35,722 bases of DNA from assembly GCA_015065885.1 (NCBI GenBank), contig SVPJ01000025.1:1-35722 (forward strand). The letters are read 5' to 3'. A program made the translations under genes and the position numbers. This stretch comes from Oscillospiraceae bacterium. Lineage in GTDB: Bacteria > Bacillota > Clostridia > Oscillospirales > Acutalibacteraceae. A model generated the notes under the pieces. That model ran no database searches. It was not told the DNA's origin and was given only the letters and a program-made list of their open reading frames with translations. Shown piece by piece: positions 23,391 through 30,475 of the stretch (its first letter is position 1; every line of letters begins with the position of its first letter).

Positions 23391-23399
23391 ATGTCGCTC

Positions 23400-26300
23400 T
23401 TACACGCGTTTGACGCTCAAAGTCACGGTCTCGCCGTTGATGTCCCACTCTTTTACATAGGCATCGGCGGGCACTTCGTCGTTCGGGAACAGGAGGGTGA
23501 GCGCATCCGACAGCACCGCGGCACAGAGCTCGTCCGCGGCATTCGTGATGACGTTCGCCATCTCGCCGTCCGCTTTGGCGGTCACGGTAATGCGGTCGGT
23601 CACTTCAAAGCCCGCTTCCTTGCGCATCGTCTGCAGCTTGCTGATCAGCTCACGCACGTGGCCTTCGGCGATCAGTTCCGGGGTGAGGGCGGTGTCGAGC
23701 GCCACCGTCACGCCGTTTTCGGAAAGGGTGAAGAAGCCCTCTTTCTGTTCGGTCTCGATCAACAGATCTTCGGGAGCGAGCACGATGTCCGCGCCGTCGA
23801 TCATAAGGGTGAGCGCGCCCTTTTCGTCCAGTTCCGCTTTCGCGGCGGAGCCGTCCAAGTTGGCGAGCGCTTCGCGGATCGCACCGAGCTGTTTGCCGTA
23901 CTTCGGACCGAGGGTCTTCAGCTGCGGCTTGAATTTATAGGACACGAAGCCTGCCGTGTCGTTCGTAAACTCGACCGCTTTCAGGTTCAGTTCATCACGG
24001 ATGATGGCGATGCATTCGTCGTTCGGCTCGTGCCCCGCCTGCACGTACATTTTGGCAAGCGGCTGACGGTTCTTGCGGTTCGAGCCGTTACGCGCGGCAC
24101 GCCCCAATACGACCACCTTCAGCACTTCGTCCATATCCGCTTCGAGCGCTTTGTCGATCAAGGCGGTGTCTGCCACGGGGAAGTCGCACAGATGCACGCT
24201 TTCGGGAGCGGTCGCATCGATCGAACAGACGAGGTTGCGGTAGATGTCTTCGGTCATGAACGGAATCATGGGGGCCGCCGTCTTCGCGATGGTGACCAGC
24301 GCGGTGTACAGGGTCATGTACGCGTCGATCTTATCCTGCTCCATACCCGCTGCCCAGAAACGCTCACGGCCGCGACGGACGTACCAGTTACTCATTTCGT
24401 CCACGAAATCCTGCAGGGCACGCGCCGCTTCGGGGATGCGGTAGTTCGCCAAATTGTCGTCCACTGCCGCCACCGTGGTGTTCAGGCGGGAGAGCAACCA
24501 GCGATCCATCACGCCGAGTTTTGCGGCATCCAACGTGTATTTGGTCGCATCGAAATTATCAATGTTCGCGTACAGCACGAAGAACGCGTAGGTGTTCCAC
24601 AGCGTGCCCATGAATTTGCGCTGGCCTTCCACCACCGCTTTGTCGTGGAAGCGGTTGGGCAGCCACGGCGCGGAGTTGATGTAGAAATACCAACGGATGG
24701 CGTCTGCACCGAAGGATTCCAGCGCGTCGAACGGGTCGACCGCATTGCCCTTCGATTTCGACATCTTCTGCCCGTTTTCATCCTGCACGTGACCGAGCAC
24801 GATGACGTTCTTATACGGTGCTTTGTTGAAGATGAGGGTGGAGATCGCCAGCAGGGAATAGAACCAACCGCGGGTCTGGTCCACCGCTTCGGAGATGAAG
24901 TTTGCGGGGAACTGCGCTTCGAACAGTTCCTTGTTTTCGAACGGATAGTGATGCTGGGCAAACGGCATCGCGCCCGAATCGAACCAGCAGTCGATCACTT
25001 CGGGGACGCGGCGCATCTCCTTGCCGCAGTGCGGGCAGGGGAAGGTCACGGCATCAATAAAGGGACGGTGCAACTCGATATCTTCGGGACAATCGGGTGC
25101 CAATTCACGCAGTTCCGCAATACTGCCCACCGCGTGATAATGCCCGCATTCGCACTCCCAGATGTTCAAGGGGGTGCCCCAATAACGGTTACGGCTGATG
25201 CCCCAATCCTGCACGTTTTCCAGCCAGTCGCCGAAGCGGCCCTTACCGATGCTTTCGGGGATCCAGTTGATGGTGTTGTTGTTGCGAATGAGGTCTTCAC
25301 GCACGGCGGTCATCTTAATAAACCACGAGTCACGCGCGTAGTAGATGAGCGGGGTGTTGCAACGCCAGCAGTGGGGATACTCGTGTTCAAACACGGGGGC
25401 GTCGAACAGCAAGCCGCGGGTCTCAAGATCCACCAGGATCGGGCGGTCGGCATCCTTGCAGAAGGTGCCTGCCCACGGGGTCTCTTTGGTCATTTCGCCC
25501 TTGCCGTCCACGAGCTGCACGAACGGCAGATCATAGTTGCGGCCGACGTTGGCGTCGTCCTCACCGAAGGCGGGGGCAATGTGTACCACGCCGGTACCGT
25601 CGGTCAGGGTGACGTAGTTATCACAAGTGACGAACCAGCACTTCTTGTTTGGGGTGACGAAGTCGAACAGCGGCTCGTACTCTTTGTATTCGAGGGTTTT
25701 ACCGGGGAAGGATTCCAACACGGTGAACGGCTCTTTCAGCATGGTTTCCGCCAGTGCCGCCGCCATGTAATAGACGGTGCCGCTTTCGGTCTGCAGTTTC
25801 ACGTATTCGTGTTCGGGATGTACGCACAGCGCGACGTTGGACGGCAACGTCCACGGGGTGGTCGTCCACGCGAGAATGTACGCGTCTTCATCCTTCACCT
25901 TAAAACGCACCACGGCGGAACGCTCTTTGAGCGTTTTGTACCCCTGCGCCACTTCGTGGGACGAGAGCGGGGTGCCGCAACGCGGGCAGTAGGGGACGAT
26001 CTTAAAGCCTTTGTACAAAAGGCCTTTGTCGTAGATCTGTTTGAGTGCCCACCACTCGGATTCGATGAAATCGTTGTGATAGGTCACGTACGGGTCGTCC
26101 ATATCCGCCCAGAAACCGACGGTACCCGAGAAATCTTCCCACATACCCTTGTATTTCCAAACGCTTTCTTTACACTTCTGAATGAACGGCTCCAAGCCGT
26201 ATTCTTCGATCTGCTCTTTGCCGTCGAGACCCAGCAGTTTTTCCACTTCCAACTCCACAGGCAGACCGTGGGTGTCCCAACCCGCTTTGCGGGGGACCAT

Positions 26301-26531
26301 ACAGCCTTTCATGGTGCGGTAACGCGGGATCATATCCTTGATGACGCGGGTGAGAACGTGGCCGATGTGCGGCTTACCGTTCGCCGTCGGGGGACCGTCG
26401 TAAAACACGTACGGCTCACCTTTCGCACGCGCTTCAATGCTCTTTTCGAAAATGCGGTTTTCTTTCCAGAACTTTTCCACCGCTTTTTCGCGTTCCACGA
26501 ATTTTAGATCGGTCGGTACCTTATTGTACAT
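23400..26531 (-). CDS. ileS: Isoleucyl-tRNA synthetase, type 2 (eukaryote-like), 1043 aa
   Basis: Charges tRNA-Ile with isoleucine. The HIGH motif is at 55-58 (GKPHIGHVL) and KMSKS at 589-593. GWDTHGLPVELEVEK marks the type 2 lineage; type 1 bacterial enzymes usually read GWDCHGLPIE. The CP1 editing domain lies between about 190 and 420. The C-terminal part lacks the zinc finger that ends type 1 enzymes. Type 2 IleRS is known for tolerance to mupirocin, an inference only here. ATG 26531 is chosen because GGAGG is 8 nt upstream; the ATG at 26537 is too close. The leader is about 35 nt, so there is no T-box, unlike many Firmicute ileS genes. Confidence 0.95.
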   Translation of the reverse strand: MYNKVPTDLKFVEREKAVEKFWKENRIFEKSIEARAKGEPYVFYDGPPTANGKPHIGHVLTRVIKDMIPRYRTMKGCMVPRKAGWDTHGLPVELEVEKLLGLDGKEQIEEYGLEPFIQKCKESVWKYKGMWEDFSGTVGFWADMDDPYVTYHNDFIESEWWALKQIYDKGLLYKGFKIVPYCPRCGTPLSSHEVAQGYKTLKERSAVVRFKVKDEDAYILAWTTTPWTLPSNVALCVHPEHEYVKLQTESGTVYYMAAALAETMLKEPFTVLESFPGKTLEYKEYEPLFDFVTPNKKCWFVTCDNYVTLTDGTGVVHIAPAFGEDDANVGRNYDLPFVQLVDGKGEMTKETPWAGTFCKDADRPILVDLETRGLLFDAPVFEHEYPHCWRCNTPLIYYARDSWFIKMTAVREDLIRNNNTINWIPESIGKGRFGDWLENVQDWGISRNRYWGTPLNIWECECGHYHAVGSIAELRELAPDCPEDIELHRPFIDAVTFPCPHCGKEMRRVPEVIDCWFDSGAMPFAQHHYPFENKELFEAQFPANFISEAVDQTRGWFYSLLAISTLIFNKAPYKNVIVLGHVQDENGQKMSKSKGNAVDPFDALESFGADAIRWYFYINSAPWLPNRFHDKAVVEGQRKFMGTLWNTYAFFVLYANIDNFDATKYTLDAAKLGVMDRWLLSRLNTTVAAVDDNLANYRIPEAARALQDFVDEMSNWYVRRGRERFWAAGMEQDKIDAYMTLYTALVTIAKTAAPMIPFMTEDIYRNLVCSIDATAPESVHLCDFPVADTALIDKALEADMDEVLKVVVLGRAARNGSNRKNRQPLAKMYVQAGHEPNDECIAIIRDELNLKAVEFTNDTAGFVSYKFKPQLKTLGPKYGKQLGAIREALANLDGSAAKAELDEKGALTLMIDGADIVLAPEDLLIETEQKEGFFTLSENGVTVALDTALTPELIAEGHVRELISKLQTMRKEAGFEVTDRITVTAKADGEMANVITNAADELCAAVLSDALTLLFPNDEVPADAYVKEWDINGETVTLSVKRV

Positions 26532-26572
26532 TCCCATAACCTCCGTTAAGGTATAATTTGCATATATAAAAT

Positions 26573-26602
26573 AATATAACACATCTCTTTTGGGCTTGTC
26601 AA
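26573..26602 (-). promoter_or_regulatory. Sigma-A promoter of ileS
   Basis: On the minus strand: TTGACA (26602-26597), an 18-nt spacer and TATATT (26578-26573). Confidence 0.78.
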
Positions 26603-26609
26603 CTGTTTA

Positions 26610-26639
26610 TTGACAAGGGGAGAGAAAGAGTGCTATACT
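26610..26639 (+). promoter_or_regulatory. Sigma-A promoter of dut
   Basis: TTGACA (26610-26615), an 18-nt spacer and TATACT (26634-26639). Its -35 and that of ileS form the perfect palindrome CTTGTCAA-N7-TTGACAAG (26595-26617). Confidence 0.8.
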
Positions 26640-26668
26640 AAAACAAAAACCGAAAGGATTGACGATAT

Positions 26669-27109
26669 ATGATGACGGACGTAGCCATTCGTTTGATGAG
26701 GGAAGGAGCGGTCGTGCCGACTTACGGCTCGGCGGATGCGGCAGGTGCCGATCTGTACGCGTGTCTGGACACACCCGTGACCATTGAAGCGGGTGAGACA
26801 GTGATGATCCCCACGGGGGTGGCAACGGCGATCCCGCAAGGCTTGGTCGGTCTGGTGTATGCCAGAAGCGGGCTTGCGAGCAAACGCGGGCTTGCCCCCG
26901 CCAACAAGGTCGGTGTGATCGACAGCGATTACCGCGGTGAGATCTTCGTGGCACTGCACAACCACGGCACCGTGGCACAGGTGGTGGAACACGGCGAGCG
27001 GGTGGCGCAGTTGGTGCTCACCCCGTACGTGACGGCGACGTTCCAAACGGTGGAGTCGCTCGACGATACGGTGCGCGGTGCGGGCGGATTCGGCTCGACG
27101 GGAAAGTGA
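26669..27109 (+). CDS. dut: dUTP diphosphatase, 146 aa
   Basis: Hydrolyses dUTP to dUMP and pyrophosphate, keeping uracil out of DNA and feeding thymidylate synthesis. It is a trimeric all-beta dUTPase with the five motifs in order: SADAAGADLYA (1), YARSGLASKRGL (2), NKVGVIDSDYRGEI (3), HGERVAQLVL (4) and RGAGGFGSTGK (5). The tail is the complete P-loop-like motif. Two ATGs, 26669 and 26672, are possible; AAAGGA precedes both. A GNAT gene follows 10 nt after the stop and probably shares the transcript. Confidence 0.96.
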   Translation: MMTDVAIRLMREGAVVPTYGSADAAGADLYACLDTPVTIEAGETVMIPTGVATAIPQGLVGLVYARSGLASKRGLAPANKVGVIDSDYRGEIFVALHNHGTVAQVVEHGERVAQLVLTPYVTATFQTVESLDDTVRGAGGFGSTGK

Positions 27110-27119
27110 GGCGGACGGC

Positions 27120-27590
27120 ATGACCGTACGAAGAGCAGAGACGCGGGATATTCCCCGCATCGGCGAGTTGCTGTATCAGGTGTGTAACGTACACGCGGCG
27201 GGACGTCCCGACTTGTTTGTGGCGGGTGCGCGCAAATATACCGACGGGCAACTGGAAGATATCTTAAATGAAAACGACCGCCCCGTGTTGGTGGCGGCGG
27301 ATGAGGATGACCGTGTGGTGGGATACGCTTTTTGCCAGTTGCAGGAGGGCGGCAAACACCACGCGTTGCACGACGTGCGCACGTTGTATATCGACGACTT
27401 GTGCGTGGACGAGACCTGCCGCGGACAGCACATCGGCACGGTGTTATACGAAGCGGTATTGGCACTGGCACGGGAGTGCGGGTGCTACAACGTGACCTTG
27501 CACGTGTGGAACTGCAACGCCCCCGCGATGAAGTTTTACGAGCATCTCGGCATGCAATGCCGACAAATGGAGATGGAAACGCTGCTGTGA
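27120..27590 (+). CDS. GNAT-family N-acetyltransferase, 156 aa
   Basis: Transfers an acetyl group from acetyl-CoA to an amine; substrate unknown. The fold is clear: TVRRAETRDIPRIGELLYQV at the N-terminus, then VGYAFCQL, then strand 4 with LYIDDLCVDETCRGQHIGTVLYEA, where R/Q-GxxIG forms the pyrophosphate-binding loop of motif A, and VWNCNAPAMKFYEHLGM (motif B). ATG 27120 follows GAGGCGG and starts the conserved N-terminus. It is downstream of dut by 10 nt; dut-GNAT pairing suggests convenience rather than function. Protein or small-molecule target cannot be inferred. Confidence 0.9.
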   Translation: MTVRRAETRDIPRIGELLYQVCNVHAAGRPDLFVAGARKYTDGQLEDILNENDRPVLVAADEDDRVVGYAFCQLQEGGKHHALHDVRTLYIDDLCVDETCRGQHIGTVLYEAVLALARECGCYNVTLHVWNCNAPAMKFYEHLGMQCRQMEMETLL

Positions 27591-27618
27591 CGGGGGCATC
27601 TTATCGAAGAGAATCCCC

Positions 27619-27722
27619 CGGTCATTTTCTCCTCGCCGCTTTAAGCCGGGAGAAGGAAGGCCGTCTTACGATGGCTACACCTCATCCGCCCCTTCGGGGC
27701 ACCTTCCCCTCAAGGGGAAGGC
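27619..27722. repeat. MITE-like dispersed repeat, family A (copy 2, right half)
   Basis: This 104-bp stretch matches 23164-23266 almost throughout, including CATTTTCTCCTCGCCG, CTACACCTCATCCGCCCC and CACCTTCCCCTCAAGGGG. The left half of the full element is absent here. Confidence 0.75.
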
Positions 27723-28041
27723 TCCTCTGCCGGCGCTCATTCTCGGGAACATCGCCGAAAAAACGGTAAAAAGTGCCAAATGCGGGCGATGTTCGGACAG
27801 CACCCTTTTGAATAGCGATGGACGCGTACATTCTTCAAGAGAGCGGAGGGAGGGTGTGTGTGAGAGGTCGCGTTGCCGAGCGCCGCCGGGGGCGGATACA
27901 GCGAGGCATAAGCGAGTGCTGCGGTCAAAATCGACAGTGATGGACGACACTGTCGATTTTGCACACCGCGAACGGACACCGTCAGGGTGCCCTCTCGCGT
28001 TGAGCGGGCGCAAGCCCGCGGATAAACTCGCCCGCAGGCGA
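27723..28041. other. Gene-free region built of nested inverted repeats
   Basis: No credible gene. It contains GAACATCGCC (27747-27756) inverted at 27785-27794; the short repeat CGGAGGGAGGGTGTGTG (27844-27860), shared with 15441; a perfect 14-bp hairpin (27926-27939 with 27948-27961); and GCGGGC-GCAA-GCCCGC near 28004-28019. This looks like stacked small elements downstream of the family A repeat. Confidence 0.6.
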
Positions 28042-28101
28042 CATCAGCTCCAAGTAAAAGAGGCCTCGCGAAAGCGAGGCCTCTTTTACTTGGAGCTGAT
28101 G
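28042..28101 (-). terminator. Perfect 28-bp inverted repeat: tRNA-Thr terminator fused with the tRNA 3' end
   Basis: 28042-28069 is the exact complement of 28074-28101, loop GAAA. The inner part (about 28052-28091) is a normal GC stem with A/T flanks terminating the tRNA on the minus strand. The outer part duplicates, inverted, the tRNA 3' end: the acceptor strand, discriminator and CCA. Confidence 0.88.
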
Positions 28102-28165
28102 GTCAGAATCGAACTGACAACCTGTTCATTACGAGTGAACCGCTCTGCCATTGAGCCACATCAGC
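28091..28165 (-). tRNA. tRNA-Thr (anticodon CGU), CCA encoded
   Basis: A 75-nt cloverleaf: acceptor GCTGATG with CATCAGC, D-stem GCTC/GAGC, anticodon arm GTTCA-CTCGTAA-TGAAC with anticodon CGT (reads ACG), variable loop AGGTT, T-arm GTCAG-TTCGATT-CTGAC. Discriminator T and CCA are in the DNA. It has its own strong promoter and a downstream hairpin. Confidence 0.96.
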
Positions 28166-28186
28166 ATATTTTTTGACAACACGGGA

Positions 28187-28215
28187 ATTATAGCAGATAA
28201 ATCCCGCGCCGTCAA
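28187..28215 (-). promoter_or_regulatory. Promoter of tRNA-Thr
   Basis: On the minus strand: TTGACG (28215-28210), a 17-nt spacer and a consensus TATAAT (28192-28187), 21 nt upstream of the tRNA. Confidence 0.88.
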
Positions 28216-28255
28216 GGGGTGAAACAAAAGTTTTTCAGATTTTTTTAAAAGATGC

Positions 28256-28284
28256 TTGACAGACGGTGCGGATTGTGGTATAGT
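28256..28284 (+). promoter_or_regulatory. Promoter of infC-rpmI-rplT
   Basis: TTGACA (28256-28261), a 17-nt spacer and TATAGT (28279-28284). The transcript starts near 28291, giving a 160-nt leader. Confidence 0.87.
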
Positions 28285-28290
28285 AACAAA

Positions 28291-28440
28291 CGATGTAAAA
28301 CGAAGAAGAGCGTTGCCCGCTCTCACCCGCGGTGTTTTGCCCAACGGGTCAATACGGTAAAAATGCACACGCAAGTGTTGTATTGGATTGTGTTGTAAAC
28401 GCGGGCAGACTCTGCCCGCGTTTTATAATTTTCAAATGGA
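28291..28440 (+). promoter_or_regulatory. L20-type attenuator leader of infC-rpmI-rplT
   Basis: Known from Bacillus: ribosomal protein L20 binds an rRNA-like leader fold and causes early termination. Here TGCCCGC (28314-28320) can pair with GCGGGCA (28401-28407), which is also the left arm of the terminator at 28398-28424; the two pairings exclude each other, as an antiterminator should. ACCCG (28325-28329) and CGGGT (28345-28349) can form a further helix. Confidence 0.72.
28398..28424 (+). terminator. Leader terminator (attenuator) before infC
   Basis: An 11-bp stem (28398-28408 with 28412-28422), loop ACT, followed by TT then A; it lies 28 nt before the infC start. Confidence 0.82.
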
Positions 28441-28451
28441 GGTGCTTTGCC

Positions 28452-28970
28452 ATCGCAAGCAAGGAACTGCAGATCAATGAACAGATCCGCGACGCCGAAG
28501 TCCGTGTGATCGGACCCGACGGTGAGCAGATGGGCGTTATGTCCGCCAGAGATGCTCAAAAGGTCGCGGATGAACACGATCTGGATCTGGTGAAGATCGC
28601 GCCGAACGCTGTCCCGCCCGTTTGCCGTGTCATGGACTACGGTAAGTATCGGTTCGAACAAGCGAAGCGCGAGAAGGAAGCCCGTAAAAATCAGCATGTC
28701 ACGGAGATCAAGGAAGTCCGTCTCGGTCTCAACACCGACGTCGGGGATTTCAACACCAAAGTGCGTCACGCCATTCGCTTTTTGCAGGACGGCGACCGCG
28801 TGAAGGTGTCCATCCGCTTCCGCGGCCGTGAGCTCGGCCACCCCGAACTGGGTCTCGAGTCTATGCAGCGTTTTGCCGAGGCGTGTGCCGAAGCCGGAAC
28901 GGTGGATAAGCCCGCGAAGATGGAAGGGCGTCATATGTTGATGTTTCTTGCCCCCGCAACGACGAAGTAA
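28452..28970 (+). CDS. infC: Translation initiation factor IF-3, 172 aa, starting at AUC
   Basis: Binds the 30S subunit, prevents 50S joining and checks the initiator tRNA and start codon. The N-domain (INEQIRDAEVRVIGPDGEQMGV, VKIAPNAVPPVCRVMDYGKYRFEQ) and C-domain (KEVRLGLNTDVGDFNTKVRHAIRFLQDGDRVKVSIRFRGRE) are complete. No ATG, GTG or TTG exists in frame at the right place. GGAGGTG (28438-28444) lies 7 nt before ATC at 28452, and this gives the usual length. A rare AUU/AUC/AUA start is the family's autoregulation device: IF-3 itself rejects such starts. First gene of the ribosomal operon, after the L20 attenuator. Confidence 0.93.
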   Translation: MASKELQINEQIRDAEVRVIGPDGEQMGVMSARDAQKVADEHDLDLVKIAPNAVPPVCRVMDYGKYRFEQAKREKEARKNQHVTEIKEVRLGLNTDVGDFNTKVRHAIRFLQDGDRVKVSIRFRGRELGHPELGLESMQRFAEACAEAGTVDKPAKMEGRHMLMFLAPATTK

Positions 28971-28999
28971 GCCGATAGAAATTTAAGGAGGATATTAAG

Positions 29000-29197
29000 A
29001 TGCCGAAGATCAAAACGCACAGTGGTGCCAAAAAACGCTTTAAGCTCAGCAAAAGCGGCAAGGTCATCCGCGGCCATGCCTACAAGTCCCATATCCTGAA
29101 CAAGAAATCGACCAAACGTAAGAGAAATCTGCGTAAGACCGTGGTGGCGGACGTGACCAACACCGCAGCCGTCAAGCGCATGATCCCTTACAAGTAA
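29000..29197 (+). CDS. rpmI: 50S ribosomal protein L35, 65 aa
   Basis: Small, very basic protein of the large subunit. The sequence is an almost canonical L35: [21 protein letters not shown], then GHAYKSHIL and the [11 protein letters not shown] basic tail. AAGGAGG lies upstream of the ATG. It is 29 nt after infC and 28 nt before rplT in the standard order. Confidence 0.98.
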   Translation: MPKIKTHSGAKKRFKLSKSGKVIRGHAYKSHILNKKSTKRKRNLRKTVVADVTNTAAVKRMIPYK

Positions 29198-29225
29198 TCG
29201 CTGTTTGAGAATGGAGGAATAAAGC

Positions 29226-29582
29226 ATGGCTCGTATTAAAGGCGCAATGATGACGCGCAAAAGAAGAAAGAAGATCCTGAAGCTGGCGAAGGGCTACTAC
29301 GGTGCCAAGTCCAAGCTGTTCAAGACCGCGAAAGAAGCGGTTATGAAATCCGGTCAGTATGCGTACATCGGCCGTCGTTTGAAGAAGCGCGACTTCCGTC
29401 GCCTGTGGATCACCCGTATCTCCGCTGCGGCGAAGATGAACGGTATGAACTACTCCACCTTCATGAACGGTCTGAAGAAGGCGGAAATTTCGCTCAACCG
29501 TAAGATGCTCGCGGAACTGGCTGTGTCGGATGCGGCGGCGTTCACCGCCCTCGCGGAGAAGGCCAAGGCGGCTCTGCAATAA
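29226..29582 (+). CDS. rplT: 50S ribosomal protein L20, 118 aa
   Basis: Early-assembly protein of the large subunit, binding 23S rRNA, and by homology the repressor of its own operon through the leader attenuator. Typical features: basic N-terminus with [43 protein letters not shown] in the middle, and a C-terminal globular end. AATGGAGGAA precedes the ATG. A terminator follows 12 nt after the stop. Confidence 0.98.
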   Translation: MARIKGAMMTRKRRKKILKLAKGYYGAKSKLFKTAKEAVMKSGQYAYIGRRLKKRDFRRLWITRISAAAKMNGMNYSTFMNGLKKAEISLNRKMLAELAVSDAAAFTALAEKAKAALQ

Positions 29583-29594
29583 AAAGATATAGGT

Positions 29595-29628
29595 GCGCCC
29601 GTTGAACTTTTCGACGGGCGCTTCTTTT
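29595..29628 (+). terminator. Terminator of infC-rpmI-rplT
   Basis: A 12-bp stem (29595-29606 with 29610-29621, one G-U pair), loop CTT, then TTCTTTT. Confidence 0.88.
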
Positions 29629-29647
29629 CGGAAAGGAGCGGCGGAGT

Positions 29648-30475
29648 ATGGTGATCTCCAGTCGTGATAATGAGATGGTGCGCCGTCTGCGCCGCCTGCA
29701 AAACGACGCGAAACTGCGGCGGCAGGAGGGGGCGTTCGTCATTGAAGGGGCGCGGCTGTGCGCCGATGCGGCGCGTTCGGGTGCCGTGATCGAAACGGCG
29801 TTGCTGACCGCCCGTGCGCGGGAAAAATTCCCCGACTACGCGGCGGCGGTGACGGCGGTCGCCGTCCACGTGTTCGACGTGACCGACGGTGTGGCACAGT
29901 CACTTTCCGACACCGAGACCGCACAAGGAATAATTTGTCTGTGCAAAGCACTTGACAATCGGAAAATGTTGGATACAATAGATAGTAGTATATTATCTAC
30001 CTTTAAAAATAAGAAATGGTTAGCACTCGAAAACGTGCGTGACCCCGGCAACATCGGCACGGTCATCCGCACCGCGGAAGCGGTGGGCATCGACGGCCTG
30101 ATCCTGTCGGCGGGGTGCTGTGACGTGTATAGCCCGAAGGTGCTGCGCGGCAGTATGGGCGGGGTGTTTCGTCTGCCTTTGTGGGAAACGGCGGATATGG
30201 CTGCGGCTATCAACCGTCTGCAGGCGGCGGGTGCGTGCGGCTATGCGTGTGTGCCCTCTTCGGACGGAGACGTGCTCTCGGTGGTGGAAGCGCCGCTTGC
30301 GGCGGGAAGCGTGTGTGTCATCGGCAACGAAGCCAACGGATTGGACACGGCGACCATCGAAGCGTGTACGTATCGGCTGACCATCCCGATGGCAGGGCGT
30401 GCCGAATCGCTCAATGCGGCGGTGGCGGCGTCCCTCGTGATGTGGGAAATGAGTAGGAGAGAGTATGTTGGATAG
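29648..30475 (+). CDS. TrmH/SpoU-family RNA 2'-O-methyltransferase, 275 aa
   Basis: SPOUT-fold enzyme using SAM to methylate a ribose in rRNA or tRNA. The N-terminal substrate-binding domain (about 1-95) is followed by the trefoil-knot domain with the three motifs: NVRDPGNIGTVIRTAEAVG (1), CVIGNEANGL (2) and IPMAGRAESLNAAVAAS (3). The Bacillus YsgA/RlmB-type group fits best; target unknown. AAAGGAG precedes ATG 29648. The stretch around codons 97-125 (29937-30020) is much more AT-rich than the rest and encodes a lysine/serine-rich linker; it also holds a promoter-like pair. Overlaps dprA by 11 nt. Confidence 0.93.
   Translation: MVISSRDNEMVRRLRRLQNDAKLRRQEGAFVIEGARLCADAARSGAVIETALLTARAREKFPDYAAAVTAVAVHVFDVTDGVAQSLSDTETAQGIICLCKALDNRKMLDTIDSSILSTFKNKKWLALENVRDPGNIGTVIRTAEAVGIDGLILSAGCCDVYSPKVLRGSMGGVFRLPLWETADMAAAINRLQAAGACGYACVPSSDGDVLSVVEAPLAAGSVCVIGNEANGLDTATIEACTYRLTIPMAGRAESLNAAVAASLVMWEMSRREYVG
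29952..29979 (+). promoter_or_regulatory. Possible internal promoter within the trmH-family gene
   Basis: TTGACA (29952-29957), a 16-nt spacer and TACAAT (29974-29979), inside the only AT-rich patch of the gene. It could feed dprA-topA-trmFO-plsX. A small TAGATA/TATCTA hairpin follows it. Confidence 0.4.

Noticed and set aside
23283-26507. 1074-codon open frame on the plus strand opposite ileS
   Set aside because: It mirrors ileS codon by codon, is rich in His/Arg/Val as expected from antisense of GC-rich codons, has no ribosome site and no family motif.
26532-26668. T-box riboswitch before ileS
   Set aside because: The promoter leaves a leader of only about 35 nt and no T-box core sequence or terminator is present.
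28042-28101. Phage or island attachment site at the tRNA 3' end
   Set aside because: Integration gives direct repeats of the tRNA end; here the copy is inverted and contiguous with the terminator, and no integrase is nearby.
27808-28176. 122-codon plus-strand frame in the repeat region, running into the tRNA
   Set aside because: No ribosome site, composed of repeat sequence, and it reads through the antisense strand of a tRNA.
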